64,000 nucleotides of DNA, taken from Planctomycetota bacterium (GTDB lineage Bacteria > Planctomycetota > Uabimicrobiia > Uabimicrobiales > Uabimicrobiaceae). Position numbers and translations under genes: made by a program. The DNA is taken from assembly GCA_029260735.1 (NCBI GenBank), contig JAJDCR010000131.1, positions 52,111 to 116,110 on the forward strand. The letters run 5' to 3'. Below the pieces are notes generated by a model. It saw only the letters and a list, made by a program, of their open reading frames with translations. It made no database searches and was not told where the DNA came from. Below, piece after piece: positions 52,545-62,127 of this stretch (position 1 is the first letter of the stretch; the number at the start of each line of letters is the position of its first letter).

Positions 52545-54674
52545 ATGGGCCAAATGGAACAATTATTAAGCCTATTAAAAGGTGGTAACTGGGAGGAAGG
52601 TGAGAGCCTATGGACCGAAATATTACAGGACAAACTCGAAAGTATTGAGCCTTTAAAACCCTGTGCTCATGAATTTGCCAGACGTGGAGAAAAGGAACGC
52701 CTTTTAGAACTGCTAAATCTCACCGTAATGGCTTGCTCAGAAGCAAACAATCCTTCTTTATGGGTCGATTCTTTGCGTTGGTTCGCAAAATATAACCCAA
52801 GTCAAAGATCTTTAGTTAAAGACTTTACCACTGCCTTCAAAAAGAAATACGAGCATCTTCCTTATCTAGCCAAATGGGTAGATAAGGTCTTACTAGAAAA
52901 CCTACCACCTCATAAGTTCATCAAAACTTTAGATAAACTTGTCATTTTCCAAGAAGGAACTGTAGTAAAACACAGAAGTGGCTGGGGAATTGGTAAGGTC
53001 ACTAGCATCAGCGAAGAAAAAATGGATATTATGGTTGACTTAGAAAGACGACCTGATCATCGCATGGATGCTCTAGCCGCGGCAGACTGCCTTACTCCGC
53101 TGGCCAACGATCATTTCGAAACTCTCGTTGCATTCAACATAGGTGTATTGCAAGAGGAAGCGGAAAAAAAACCTCTCGAACTCATCCACCGAGTTTTACT
53201 ATTTATTGGTAAACCCCTAGGAGCGAGAGAGTTCAAAAAATACCTAAGTCCAGATGTTATCCCTGATGACAAATGGAGTAAATGGTGGACAAAAACTCGT
53301 AAGCAAATGGTGACAGATCCTTTCATTGATAATGCCGCTTCTGCTCATGGCAAATTTGCCTATCGAGATAAGCCCAAAGATTGGGAAGAAGAGGCTCGTC
53401 AAGCTTTTGAGGCATCAGAAGAGCTAGACCAACCGATGGAAGCAGGTAATTACCTTAAGAATTCCCAAGAGAAAAAACTAGTAAGTTTTCTAGCCGAAAA
53501 ACTACTCGTTTTATGTCAAAATCACTGCAAAGAAGAAAAATATTGGTATGCCTTAGAGGCCTACATCGCAATCGAAGATTGCATCAAAGAAGGAGCCAAA
53601 AAACCTGAAGAACTTCCTTCTTTAGAAAAAATGTTTTCTTCTGATCCTATTGCAATTTTTAAAAATCTACGTCTTTCTTCGCAAGCCCAACAAACCATAG
53701 AAGTTTTCACTTCCTATGATGATAAATGGGAAGAAAAAATTTATGACATTTTTCTTTATGGCTCTGATTTATCCCGTGATGCTCTATTCCGATACTTGAC
53801 AAAGAAACGCCTATGGAGCAAATATCTTCCCAATATCTACCAATTGATAATGGATCAAAGAACTGTTGCTCCTGATGCTTTCACATGGTTAGGACATCAA
53901 CTTCTAAGTCGAAAGATTAAAGGCCAAAACATTCCCGAGCTTGTTGACATTTATCTTAATGTGATTCAAACTTTCACCACATTAAAATTCCTTCGTCAAC
54001 TTGACACTCAAAAGTCAAATAAGATATTTATCTTAAATCTCGCGGACAAAGTGACTCTATCTCTCAAACCGGACGATGAACTTGATGCTAACAAAGCACT
54101 AGAGGTATATAATGCTACTCATAATGCTATGTGGATACCATCAAGTTTCAAGAGTGTTTTAAAACTCAATATCCGGGAAAAATTTCCCAAATTCTTCCGA
54201 AAAACCGAACCTATTTTTACTACTAAAAAAGGTCTTCAAAAATACGAAGAAGAGTACCAAGAGCTTATCAGAAAGAAAATTCCCGAAAATTCCGAAGCAA
54301 TTGGACGAGCACTTTCCTTTGGAGATCTTAGTGAAAACTCAGAGTTGGATGCAGCCCGCGAGGACCAAATTCAACTTATGAAGAAAGCTCAGGAAATGCA
54401 GACCAATCTCAATGACGTCAAACTCATTGAGTTTGACGAACTTACAACAGATCAGGTAGAAGTAGGATCCACAGTTACTCTTACAAACAGTAATGGAGAA
54501 AAAACTTTATACACTCTACTAGGCCCTTGGGATGTTGATCTAAATCAAGGTATCATTTCTTTTATGAGTCCCATAGCAAAAGAACTCATCGGAAAAAATA
54601 CCAAGGATAAAGTAAGTTTGCCTGCAGGCGATTACGAAGTAGCTGATATCCAAATATACAGTGGAGCAGATTAG
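52545..54674 (+). CDS. greA: Transcript-cleavage factor GreA, long N-terminal extended form
   Basis: A 709-residue protein. The last 155 residues are a GreA/GreB domain: the coiled-coil tip carries GDLSENSELDAARED with the two acidic catalytic residues, and VEVGSTVTL and AGDYEV belong to the FKBP-like lobe. It rescues backtracked RNA polymerase by promoting cleavage in the secondary channel. The first 550 residues are helical and not part of canonical GreA, but a similarly long GreA occurs in Chlamydiae and other PVC bacteria. A good Shine-Dalgarno (GGGAAGGAG) precedes ATG 52545. Confidence 0.88.
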   Translation: MGQMEQLLSLLKGGNWEEGESLWTEILQDKLESIEPLKPCAHEFARRGEKERLLELLNLTVMACSEANNPSLWVDSLRWFAKYNPSQRSLVKDFTTAFKKKYEHLPYLAKWVDKVLLENLPPHKFIKTLDKLVIFQEGTVVKHRSGWGIGKVTSISEEKMDIMVDLERRPDHRMDALAAADCLTPLANDHFETLVAFNIGVLQEEAEKKPLELIHRVLLFIGKPLGAREFKKYLSPDVIPDDKWSKWWTKTRKQMVTDPFIDNAASAHGKFAYRDKPKDWEEEARQAFEASEELDQPMEAGNYLKNSQEKKLVSFLAEKLLVLCQNHCKEEKYWYALEAYIAIEDCIKEGAKKPEELPSLEKMFSSDPIAIFKNLRLSSQAQQTIEVFTSYDDKWEEKIYDIFLYGSDLSRDALFRYLTKKRLWSKYLPNIYQLIMDQRTVAPDAFTWLGHQLLSRKIKGQNIPELVDIYLNVIQTFTTLKFLRQLDTQKSNKIFILNLADKVTLSLKPDDELDANKALEVYNATHNAMWIPSSFKSVLKLNIREKFPKFFRKTEPIFTTKKGLQKYEEEYQELIRKKIPENSEAIGRALSFGDLSENSELDAAREDQIQLMKKAQEMQTNLNDVKLIEFDELTTDQVEVGSTVTLTNSNGEKTLYTLLGPWDVDLNQGIISFMSPIAKELIGKNTKDKVSLPAGDYEVADIQIYSGAD

Positions 54675-54761
54675 GACGTGTCCTTATCCAGCTTATTTTC
54701 GAATAAATAAGATTATTTTTTAGATAGTCTTAAAAAAACTAAATATTGAGACTAGCATTTT

Positions 54762-54892
54762 TAGAGAACCTGGTATAGAATTAACCTAAAAAAATATGTA
54801 AGAAAGAGTTTTATCCTTTTTGAGGCTCTTAATACTATAGGAAATATCCTAAAATATTTTTTTAAAAAGTTAGTTTTATAACAGGTTCTCTA
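54762..54892. repeat. 19-base inverted repeats spaced 93 bases, MITE-like
   Basis: TAGAGAACCTGGTATAGAA (54762-54780) and its near complement (54874-54892) differ at two positions. They bracket an AT-rich segment between greA and 54930. No target duplication is obvious. They could be ends of a tiny mobile element or paired operator sites. Confidence 0.45.
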
Positions 54893-54929
54893 CTATATCT
54901 TCTTTATAACCAAGCGGGAGATTTCTGAA

Positions 54930-55604
54930 ATGCCTCGGATACTTTTGCTTACGGCACTACTTCTTTCTTTTTCTTCTTTTGTTTGGAGTAAACCAAACAA
55001 CGCTGATTTTTCTTTGTTTGATCAGATAATTACAGAAATGGTAATTGACGAACATTTAAAAAATCGCCAAGAAACAATCGCTTATGATGTTCAAAAAAAT
55101 CTGCACAGCGAAGGACTCGACTTTATCATTGACATTCTCGTTCAAGGAAAAAAGAGAAAAGCTGTTTATCGGGTTTCCTTCATTTTAAGAAGAGCTAGCA
55201 CTATTCTTAGTCAAAAAAAATATCTAGAATTGAATGAAGGGTTTGCAGAAAACTCAGACGTACGTAAATTAATAGCCTCCATGAGAAAATCATCTCCTCG
55301 TTTAAACCGCTTATCAGAACAAGAAATGCAAGAGGTTTGTCGTAAGATGTTTTTTCCAGCAATTGGAAGTCGAGCAGTTTATGGCTGGCCTTTGAACCAG
55401 GAAGCAGGAAATCGTATTGTATTCACGAGTAGTGACCAATTACACGATATTAAAATTGAAATTTCTGACCCCCTCTCTCAAGATATTAAATTTTCTTCCC
55501 TACCTTTACCTACCTTAGAAAAAATGGCCAAAACTCTTTCTGATATATATGACTTTGTTATCAATAACGATGAACAAGTGGGGCACTATGATCCATTTAA
55601 ATAA
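54930..55604 (+). CDS. Exported protein of unknown function
   Basis: A 224-residue protein with a signal peptide (MPRILLLTALLLSFSSFVWS). The mature part is mixed helix/strand, with no conserved catalytic motif that I recognise. It begins after AAGCGGGAG (a good site) and precedes the pentapeptide protein by 59 bases. It might be periplasmic or outer-surface exposed. Weak similarity of layout to small periplasmic stress proteins is not enough for a name. Confidence 0.6.
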   Translation: MPRILLLTALLLSFSSFVWSKPNNADFSLFDQIITEMVIDEHLKNRQETIAYDVQKNLHSEGLDFIIDILVQGKKRKAVYRVSFILRRASTILSQKKYLELNEGFAENSDVRKLIASMRKSSPRLNRLSEQEMQEVCRKMFFPAIGSRAVYGWPLNQEAGNRIVFTSSDQLHDIKIEISDPLSQDIKFSSLPLPTLEKMAKTLSDIYDFVINNDEQVGHYDPFK

Positions 55605-55663
55605 TGCCCCGGAAAGAAGTTTAGAAAACTCAGTCCTAATTTGGCTCAATGGGATGAAAGAGT

Positions 55664-56677
55664 ATGGCAAATAAAGACCAATTTCAAAGACTACTCCACT
55701 CCATACGACAAAACAATAGATGCAAAGCTTGGAATGAGTGGAGAGGAGAAAATCCAGAGATTATAATTGACTTGCGAGGAGCTAACTTACAAGGACTTTG
55801 CCTCAAGTATGTTTTCTTACAAGATGCCAATTTAGAAGAATCCAACCTCCAAGACTGCGACTTAGAAGCAGCTGAGCTCTTTCGCAGCAACTTCCAAAAA
55901 GCTAACTTACAATACAGTCTTCTGCCTTATGTTGACCTGTTCCACTGTAATTTTCAGTATGCTAATCTTCAGTATGCTAATTTTCAGTATGCTAATCTTC
56001 AGTACGCTAATCTTCAGTATGCTAACCTTCAGTATACTAATCTTTTCCAAATTAGATTGCCAGATACAGAGATGAGAGGAGCTAACTTACAAGGAGCTGA
56101 TATGAAAGAAGCAAATCTAAAGTTAGCCCAGCTTCAGGAAGCTAATCTTCAGGGGGCTGATCTTCGTTTAGCCAACTTGCAAGACTGTGATTTACAATTA
56201 TCCAATTTGAGACTTTCGGACTTTCGATTGGCCAATTTACAAAATGCAGATCTCAGTTTAGCTAACCTAAGAGACTCTGATCTTGAATCAGCTAATTTGG
56301 TGGGAGCTCATTTAGCAAAAGCTAATCTTCGGTCAGCTAATTTAAAAAGAGCCAATCTCATTATTGCCGATCTAAACCAAGCTGACTTACGCCAAGCAAA
56401 TGTCCAAGCAATCTTGCATAGAGCCAACTTATACCAAGCAGACTTACGTAATGCGGATCTTCAAGAAGCGGATCTCGAAGAAGCAGATCTCCGTGAAGCG
56501 AATTTTAACGATGCCAAAATGAGAAAAAGCAGCCTTGTTAAAGCCGATATGGGAGGAGCTAGTTTAATAGGTACAGATTTACGTTTAGCCAACTTCTCTC
56601 AAACAAAAATGAGCCAAAGTGACTTAGATAAAACAAACTTAAGCCAACAGCAAAAATCTCAAATAACTATTTCCTAA
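55664..56677 (+). CDS. Pentapeptide-repeat protein
   Basis: A 337-residue protein built almost wholly of pentapeptide repeats of the A(D/N)LxX type, for example ANLQG, ADLRL, ANLQY. They form a right-handed quadrilateral beta helix. Such proteins are often cytoplasmic binding scaffolds; some mimic DNA and protect gyrase, but nothing here supports that role. Residues 97-126 consist of six near-identical units (FQYAN or LQYAN) whose DNA is also a tandem 15-base repeat. No signal peptide is present. Confidence 0.88.
   Translation: MANKDQFQRLLHSIRQNNRCKAWNEWRGENPEIIIDLRGANLQGLCLKYVFLQDANLEESNLQDCDLEAAELFRSNFQKANLQYSLLPYVDLFHCNFQYANLQYANFQYANLQYANLQYANLQYTNLFQIRLPDTEMRGANLQGADMKEANLKLAQLQEANLQGADLRLANLQDCDLQLSNLRLSDFRLANLQNADLSLANLRDSDLESANLVGAHLAKANLRSANLKRANLIIADLNQADLRQANVQAILHRANLYQADLRNADLQEADLEEADLREANFNDAKMRKSSLVKADMGGASLIGTDLRLANFSQTKMSQSDLDKTNLSQQQKSQITIS
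55951..56040 (+). repeat. Six tandem 15-base repeats in the pentapeptide gene
   Basis: Units of TTTTCAGTATGCTAA or TCTTCAGTATGCTAA type start at 55951, 55966, 55981, 55996, 56011 and 56026. They differ by only one to three bases, so the array is young and its copy number may vary. Confidence 0.8.
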
Positions 56678-56819
56678 GCAGAACTTCTTTTTTTCCATCC
56701 TCACTTTTTTTCTTTACTTCGAGAGAAAATAACACTTTACTATATTGCTTAAACTAAAATAAAATATTTTCCAAATACCCTAAACTTCATGAGAGAACTC
56801 ATCCTCCAGGAAAAATAAT

Positions 56820-58169
56820 ATGGAAATGGGATACGAAAAAAAAGATTTTGGAGAAAACTTTGTCTGGGGAACATCAACTTCCGCTTACCAGATTGAAGGG
56901 GCTCACAATATAGACGGCCGAGGTCCTTCTGTTTGGGATCATTTTAGCCACCAAAAAGGTAAAATAAAAAACAACGAAAATGGCGATAAGGCTTGTGATT
57001 TTTATCATCGCTATGAGTCTGACATTTCTCTAATGGCTTCTCTCAATGTTGATGCTTTCCGTTTCTCCTTATCTTGGTCTCGAATTTTTCCTGAGGGAAT
57101 TGGAAAACCTAACCAAAAGGGAATAGATTTTTATCATCAAGTTATCGATACCTGCCTAGCTTCTGGAATACAGCCTTGGATTACCTTGTATCACTGGGAT
57201 CTTCCTTTGGCTTTAGAAGAACGCGGAGGCTGGATCAACCGCGATATTATCTATTGGTTTAGCGAATATGTTAATTTTTGCACAAAGACCTACGGAGATA
57301 AAGTAAAGCATTGGATGGTTCTCAATGAACCTCTTGCTTTTACAGGAATGGGCTACCTCCGAGGACTTCACGCCCCAGGCAAAAAAGGCATTCGCCAAGG
57401 ACTTTCAACTATTCACCATGCCGTTCTTTGCCAAGCAGAAGGTGGACGAATTGTTCGAAGAAATGTCCCAGATGCTCAAATAGGAACTACTTTCTCCTGC
57501 TCTTACGTAGAACCTTATACCCGCTATCCGCGTGATGAACAAGCTGCTCAAAAACTGGATGCCCTTTATAACCGTTTATTTTTAGAACCTGCTCTAGGAC
57601 AAGGATATCCACTAGAAGACCTAAGTTTTCTCCAAAAAATAGAAAACTATTTCCATCCTGAAGACGAAAAAAATATGGTTTTTGATTTCGATTTTATCGG
57701 ACTACAGAACTACACTAGAGAAATTGCTTCTCATAGCTGGTTAGCTCCTCCTCTTTGGGCAAAAGCCGTACCAGCAGAAAAGCGGAAAGTTCCCATAACT
57801 ACGATGAAGTGGGAAGTCTATCCACCAGGAATCTATCATCTTCTAAAAAAGTTCTCTGCCTATGATAAAGTAAAGAAAATCTATATCACAGAAAACGGGG
57901 CATCTTTTGAAGATAAAGTAGAAGGGGAAGAAGTTTTAGATGAAAGGCGAGTTAAATTTCTTCAGAGCTACATAGGTCAAGTTCTTCGAGCAAAAAAAGA
58001 AGGAGTTAAAGTAGAAGGCTACTTTGCTTGGTCTTTACTGGATAATTTTGAGTGGGAAAATGGTTATAGACCTCGCTTCGGCTTAATTCATGTAGATTTT
58101 ACCACGCAAAAGCGTATTATTAAAAACTCAGGGCTCTGGTATCAAAATTTCCTCGGCCAGTCCGTTTAG
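56820..58169 (+). CDS. Family GH1 beta-glucosidase
   Basis: A 449-residue glycoside hydrolase family 1 enzyme of normal length. Start motif FVWGTSTSAYQIEGA, acid/base MVLNEP (E near residue 166) and nucleophile ITENGA (E near residue 360) are complete, with the WSLLDNFEWE...YRPRFGL end. It hydrolyses terminal beta-glucosidic bonds, probably in the cytoplasm, as no signal peptide is present. A second in-frame ATG two codons later is possible. RBS AGGAAA precedes. The neighbours are not sugar genes. Confidence 0.93.
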   Translation: MEMGYEKKDFGENFVWGTSTSAYQIEGAHNIDGRGPSVWDHFSHQKGKIKNNENGDKACDFYHRYESDISLMASLNVDAFRFSLSWSRIFPEGIGKPNQKGIDFYHQVIDTCLASGIQPWITLYHWDLPLALEERGGWINRDIIYWFSEYVNFCTKTYGDKVKHWMVLNEPLAFTGMGYLRGLHAPGKKGIRQGLSTIHHAVLCQAEGGRIVRRNVPDAQIGTTFSCSYVEPYTRYPRDEQAAQKLDALYNRLFLEPALGQGYPLEDLSFLQKIENYFHPEDEKNMVFDFDFIGLQNYTREIASHSWLAPPLWAKAVPAEKRKVPITTMKWEVYPPGIYHLLKKFSAYDKVKKIYITENGASFEDKVEGEEVLDERRVKFLQSYIGQVLRAKKEGVKVEGYFAWSLLDNFEWENGYRPRFGLIHVDFTTQKRIIKNSGLWYQNFLGQSV

Positions 58170-58182
58170 CTTCTTAGTCTTC

Positions 58183-59859
58183 TTAGTCTTCAAGAGGAGA
58201 TTGTTTAAAAATATCAGAAATGGGAACACTGCGAGTTCTTTTTGAAGCACGTTGAGAAGATGCTTTTTGAGAAGATATTTTCAAAGAAGGATTTTTCTTC
58301 TCTATTTCGTTATCTTCTTTCCCAAAAGAGTGAAAAATATTCTTCGGAGTAGAATCATCATCATTTTCTCCCTCTGAACTGATAAAAACAGAAGAAATCT
58401 CAGGAAAAGAAGAGCTCAAGACAGTTTCTCTTTTTGTTTCGACCTTAGCTTCTTCCGTTTCCGTTAGAAAAACAGCATAGGTTTGAAAATCAGTCGCCCA
58501 TTTTTGAGAAACCTCCTTACTTTTTTCATCGCCTTGTTCATCTCTCAGTAGAGTTTTCTTTTCCTCTTCTTGATTTTCCTCATCCCACTCAATCGTTTGA
58601 AACACTTCTTGTTCAGGAACCACCCGGCGATATTGTTTTCGGGAAGATTTTTTCGACAACCCCTCAGAGGTTCCTTTTTGTTCAAATACATCTAAGTTTT
58701 TTTGGCTCTCTTTTTTTTCATTTTTTTCCTGAGGAACAACTTGCTTTGAGGGAAGAAAACTTTCCGATTTCTCTGACTTCTCTGGCTTCTCCGGAATTTT
58801 CTTCACATTTTCCGCATTATTTACGGCTGGAGTTACTGGAGCTACTGTCCTTAATTTATAGTGAGGCTCTTTTTCACAAGAAGTAGATTCCTCAATACAG
58901 TAGCGTGGTTCCTTAGAGTTATTTGTTTCTTCTCTACTTCCTGCTTGTGTAGAAAGCATTTGTCCGATCTCTTTCAAGCGTTCTTCGATCACCAAAAAAC
59001 CACTTTGCATTTGTCCTTGGAGTTGCTGAAGTGCTTCGTAGGTTTGAACTGTTTTATGATAGATTCCATCCAGTTTTTTTCCAATGGTTCCTAAACATTC
59101 TCCGTAGCGATTCATCATCTGGCAGCTTTGCTCTAAACGATCCAATCGTCTTTGTAAGACAGGGTTCTCTGGGCGTCGACTTAAGTCGTCCTGTAACTTA
59201 CGGAGATTTTCATTGACGCTTGTCATTTCTAAATAGTTAACATAATTACTCAAACGAGGATCAGATTGAAGAAAAGCATGGAAGTGGAAAAGAATTCCTT
59301 GTAGCAAAACATTTTCTCTCTCCAGCAAAGAAATCAAGAAGGAGCAGTGTGCCTGCTCTTGTATTCCAGAAAGCATCTGACGCGAGAGGTTAGGGTCGCA
59401 ACTTGTCAATGGGCTAATAAACTCCTGGAGATCATTCTTATGGAGTTTACGAATCAAGAGAACTTGGGAAGATTGCTTCAGTTTATTACAATCCTCAATA
59501 CAGTGATCTCGGAGTTCCTCTACGCTTTGGATTCGCCCAGAATCCATAAGTTCATTCGCAAAGCTGGCAAAAATCTGTTCTTCAAATTGTCGAAAATGTT
59601 TCTGATAGAATTCCTTTTCTCTGGTCGGATAATAAGCTCTTGGCCCTTTCAAAGCTATTTCCAAAGACAAAAGAGATCTTTTCACTGCTTGATTATAGTA
59701 CCGGGGAAGAGTGTCACTTCCTTTAAAGTGCTCTTTAACTTTTTTCATCGCTGCTGGAATCAGCCCATCATCAAATGAGCTTTCAAAAAGCTCTGTTAAA
59801 GTACTCGCCGCTAAACTTAAAATATCTTTACTTGTTCCTAGCATAATTACTTTTCCCAT
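58183..59859 (-). CDS. VWA-operon partner protein with coiled-coil and low-complexity tail
   Basis: A 558-residue cytoplasmic protein. Residues 1-220 are helical with no recognised domain. Residues 225-310 are coiled-coil (RRLDRLEQSCQM). The C-terminal 240 residues are charged and disordered, rich in Lys, Ser and Glu. Its start follows the stop of the VWA gene at 59862 by 2 bases, so it is made with that protein and may bind the VWA domains through its tail. Confidence 0.6.
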   Translation of the reverse strand: MGKVIMLGTSKDILSLAASTLTELFESSFDDGLIPAAMKKVKEHFKGSDTLPRYYNQAVKRSLLSLEIALKGPRAYYPTREKEFYQKHFRQFEEQIFASFANELMDSGRIQSVEELRDHCIEDCNKLKQSSQVLLIRKLHKNDLQEFISPLTSCDPNLSRQMLSGIQEQAHCSFLISLLERENVLLQGILFHFHAFLQSDPRLSNYVNYLEMTSVNENLRKLQDDLSRRPENPVLQRRLDRLEQSCQMMNRYGECLGTIGKKLDGIYHKTVQTYEALQQLQGQMQSGFLVIEERLKEIGQMLSTQAGSREETNNSKEPRYCIEESTSCEKEPHYKLRTVAPVTPAVNNAENVKKIPEKPEKSEKSESFLPSKQVVPQEKNEKKESQKNLDVFEQKGTSEGLSKKSSRKQYRRVVPEQEVFQTIEWDEENQEEEKKTLLRDEQGDEKSKEVSQKWATDFQTYAVFLTETEEAKVETKRETVLSSSFPEISSVFISSEGENDDDSTPKNIFHSFGKEDNEIEKKNPSLKISSQKASSQRASKRTRSVPISDIFKQSPLED

Positions 59860-59861
59860 TC

Positions 59862-60896
59862 TTATAGACGAATGACCTGACGTATCTGGTGTTCTCCCAC
59901 CACTAAGTCAAAAAAAGAAGATTGCTTATCAATTTCAAAAGAAACTTTCGCCGGTAAACCATCGGAGAATTTTTTTACCACTTCTCCCGCTTCGTTGTAA
60001 ATAGTTGCCATAGGGGCAACTATTTGATGCTCATCAACTACCTCGGCAAAAATTTCCACCAAGGAACGCATCTCCTGAGCAATTTTGTGATCCCACAAAT
60101 CAATATCCGTTTTTGTGTCGAGGTCGTCAAGCTCCTGGAGCTGTTCGCGTGAAATTTCATCTCCCACTCCCACCAAAACAAATTTCAAAAGATTGCGTTT
60201 TCCTTCGGAAATATCTAAAGCCAATTCGAGGGTGTAGTTTTTTACTTCTTCAAAGTCATCTAAATGTCCATCGGTCAAAAAAATGACAATCGTTCGAGGG
60301 CTTTCTTGGAATTTCTGAGCAAAGTACTTCATTAAGGGAGTAAGACAAGTACTCCGACCAAAAGTGACTCCCCGAGGTCCTTCTAAACTCAGAGAAGGAC
60401 ATTCTTCTGCACTAAATATCCCAATATTTTCGTAAGCATCCCCCTCTCCACAAGCCCAGTAGGTAACGTTAGTTTTCCCCCGACTGTCTAAACTAGAAGC
60501 CAAATAAGCAATAAACTCCCTTGCTAAGGGCTCAACAACATTAAGGCTATGCTTTAAATGACCTCGTTTAACGGCATCATCAATGGCCTCTTTTTTAACA
60601 TACTTAACTTCTAAACCATCTTGCTTGTCTGCTTGGAACCATCCTTTACTTTCGTATTGTGCCTTTAACTCAGAGGGAATAGTCCCTTCTAATTTTTTAC
60701 CATAAGCCCACTTCATCGAGGTACTTGCATCTAAAGCAATTGCTGTCTGCCACCCTTCGGCCTCTTTTCCGCTAGGTTCCATCAGAATGGTAAAGAGCAC
60801 TTGAATCTTTTCCTTTTCTTCGAGAACATTAACCTCGCCAAACTCACGGGCTACTAAATTACTAGGAAGTTGGTAATTTTTACCTTCGGGATTCAT
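59862..60896 (-). CDS. VWA-domain protein (paralogue A)
   Basis: A 344-residue cytoplasmic protein with a von Willebrand factor A domain: MIDAS motif DASTSM (about 52-57), conserved TFGRST and FLTDGHL, all placed as metal-ion-dependent adhesion site loops. The short N-terminal strand block and the C-terminal beta part (VVKKFSDGLPAKV) are shared with the paralogue at 61946. The spacer between paralogues is 120 bases. Such pairs sometimes act with kinases or MoxR ATPases, none of which are adjacent. Confidence 0.8.
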   Translation of the reverse strand: MNPEGKNYQLPSNLVAREFGEVNVLEEKEKIQVLFTILMEPSGKEAEGWQTAIALDASTSMKWAYGKKLEGTIPSELKAQYESKGWFQADKQDGLEVKYVKKEAIDDAVKRGHLKHSLNVVEPLAREFIAYLASSLDSRGKTNVTYWACGEGDAYENIGIFSAEECPSLSLEGPRGVTFGRSTCLTPLMKYFAQKFQESPRTIVIFLTDGHLDDFEEVKNYTLELALDISEGKRNLLKFVLVGVGDEISREQLQELDDLDTKTDIDLWDHKIAQEMRSLVEIFAEVVDEHQIVAPMATIYNEAGEVVKKFSDGLPAKVSFEIDKQSSFFDLVVGEHQIRQVIRL

Positions 60897-61016
60897 AGAT
60901 ATCCTTTCCAGGAAACCCCTCTGCTTGAGTTTTCTCTTAAGAGGGATAGTTTTTGAGAGGGATGGTTGATTGGCGACGCGCCCAAAGACCTACTTTGTAT
61001 AACCAACTATAAGGCA

Positions 61017-61946
61017 TTACTCCAAAGCTTCTTGAATATCTTGCTTTACTTGCCCACCAGGGTACTCCAAAGTAAAAGAAGTCGAGCCCTTTGGCAAAGT
61101 AAACCTAAGTTTAGCGGGAAGCCCATCATGATAATTGACGACTTCTTGGTTCTGCGAATCCAAGATACGACCTTGAGAAGCAACCACTGTGTTTTCCGAT
61201 ACTACCTCAGCAAATACCTCCTCCAATCTTTTCATATCGGAAGCTAATTTATGGCACCAAAGATCAATTTCGTTACCCTCTTGATCTTTTAAACCTGTTC
61301 CCTCAAACATGTCATCGAGCTCTTCCATCTGCTCTTCATCGACCTCTTCGCCCACTCCCAACAAAACGAGTTTAATGAATTTACGTTTACCAGAGGCAAT
61401 ATCTCGGCCCAGCTCTAAGCAATACTCTTTGATTTCAGAAGTATCTTCTAATATTCCATCAGTAACAAAAACAATGAGAGACCAGTCAGATTCAGCAAAA
61501 GTCTGCTCTAGAAAATACTTCAAGGGTGGTAAAAGCTTAGTTCCTCTTCCCCAAGTTTCCTTCCTTGGCCCAACAATATTAATTCCCTTAACTTCATCAC
61601 TATCAAAATGCCCTAAAGGCTCAATTTTTGATCCATCAGGGCTACAAGCCCAATAGATAACTTCAACCTTGCCATTGCCAGAAAAACTAGCTAAATATGC
61701 CGCCATCGATTTAGCAACTGGTTCCATCACATTGGGAATAGTCGCTGCTTGAAAAAAAGCACTTCCGACGATCCCACTAACTCCATACATTTTTTTAATG
61801 GAAGCGGAAGCATCCAAGGCTAAACCAACACTTGCTCCTTCCACATCAGGCACCATCAAAACTGAAGCAACCACCTCTATCCCTTGTCCTTTTTCCAAAA
61901 CATTAATATCGCCAAAAGGCTCTACAGGTTGCCTAATCTTCGTCAT
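61017..61946 (-). CDS. VWA-domain protein (paralogue B)
   Basis: A 309-residue VWA protein with MIDAS motif DASASI and FVTDGIL. It shares with paralogue A an N-terminal VEPFGDINVLE/REFGEVNVLE opening, VIYWAC/VTYWAC, an IDLW(C/D)HK segment and DGLPAK near the end, so the two arose by duplication and may form a heterodimer. A strong promoter lies upstream, and both genes probably share one transcript with 58183. No signal peptide or membrane helix is seen. Confidence 0.8.
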   Translation of the reverse strand: MTKIRQPVEPFGDINVLEKGQGIEVVASVLMVPDVEGASVGLALDASASIKKMYGVSGIVGSAFFQAATIPNVMEPVAKSMAAYLASFSGNGKVEVIYWACSPDGSKIEPLGHFDSDEVKGINIVGPRKETWGRGTKLLPPLKYFLEQTFAESDWSLIVFVTDGILEDTSEIKEYCLELGRDIASGKRKFIKLVLLGVGEEVDEEQMEELDDMFEGTGLKDQEGNEIDLWCHKLASDMKRLEEVFAEVVSENTVVASQGRILDSQNQEVVNYHDGLPAKLRFTLPKGSTSFTLEYPGGQVKQDIQEALE

Positions 61947-62053
61947 TACCCTCTCCTTAAATAAACTAAGAAATAAATTTGCTTATTTTCTCGTAAATCT
62001 TTTGACAAAAAAATTTTTTCCCATATCTTTAGGGACACGCCCTAATTTTAACC

Positions 62054-62082
62054 ATTCTAAGGAAAAGACTTTTATTTGTCAA
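62054..62082 (-). promoter_or_regulatory. Near-consensus sigma70 promoter of the VWA operon
   Basis: On the minus strand TTGACA (62082-62077) and TAGAAT (62059-62054) are 17 bases apart. It lies about 108 bases before ATG 61946, whose binding site is AAGGAGAGG. Confidence 0.68.
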
Positions 62083-62127
62083 TTTGTCATATACAATATC
62101 CCATAACTATCGTAAAAGAGTAGTCCT

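Noticed and set aside
55951..56040. Short regular repeats as a CRISPR array
   Set aside because: Units of 15 bases without spacers lie inside an intact coding frame of a pentapeptide protein.
59862..61946. A tellurite-resistance or MoxR-VWA cluster
   Set aside because: No TerD-type, MoxR ATPase, kinase or PP2C gene is adjacent.
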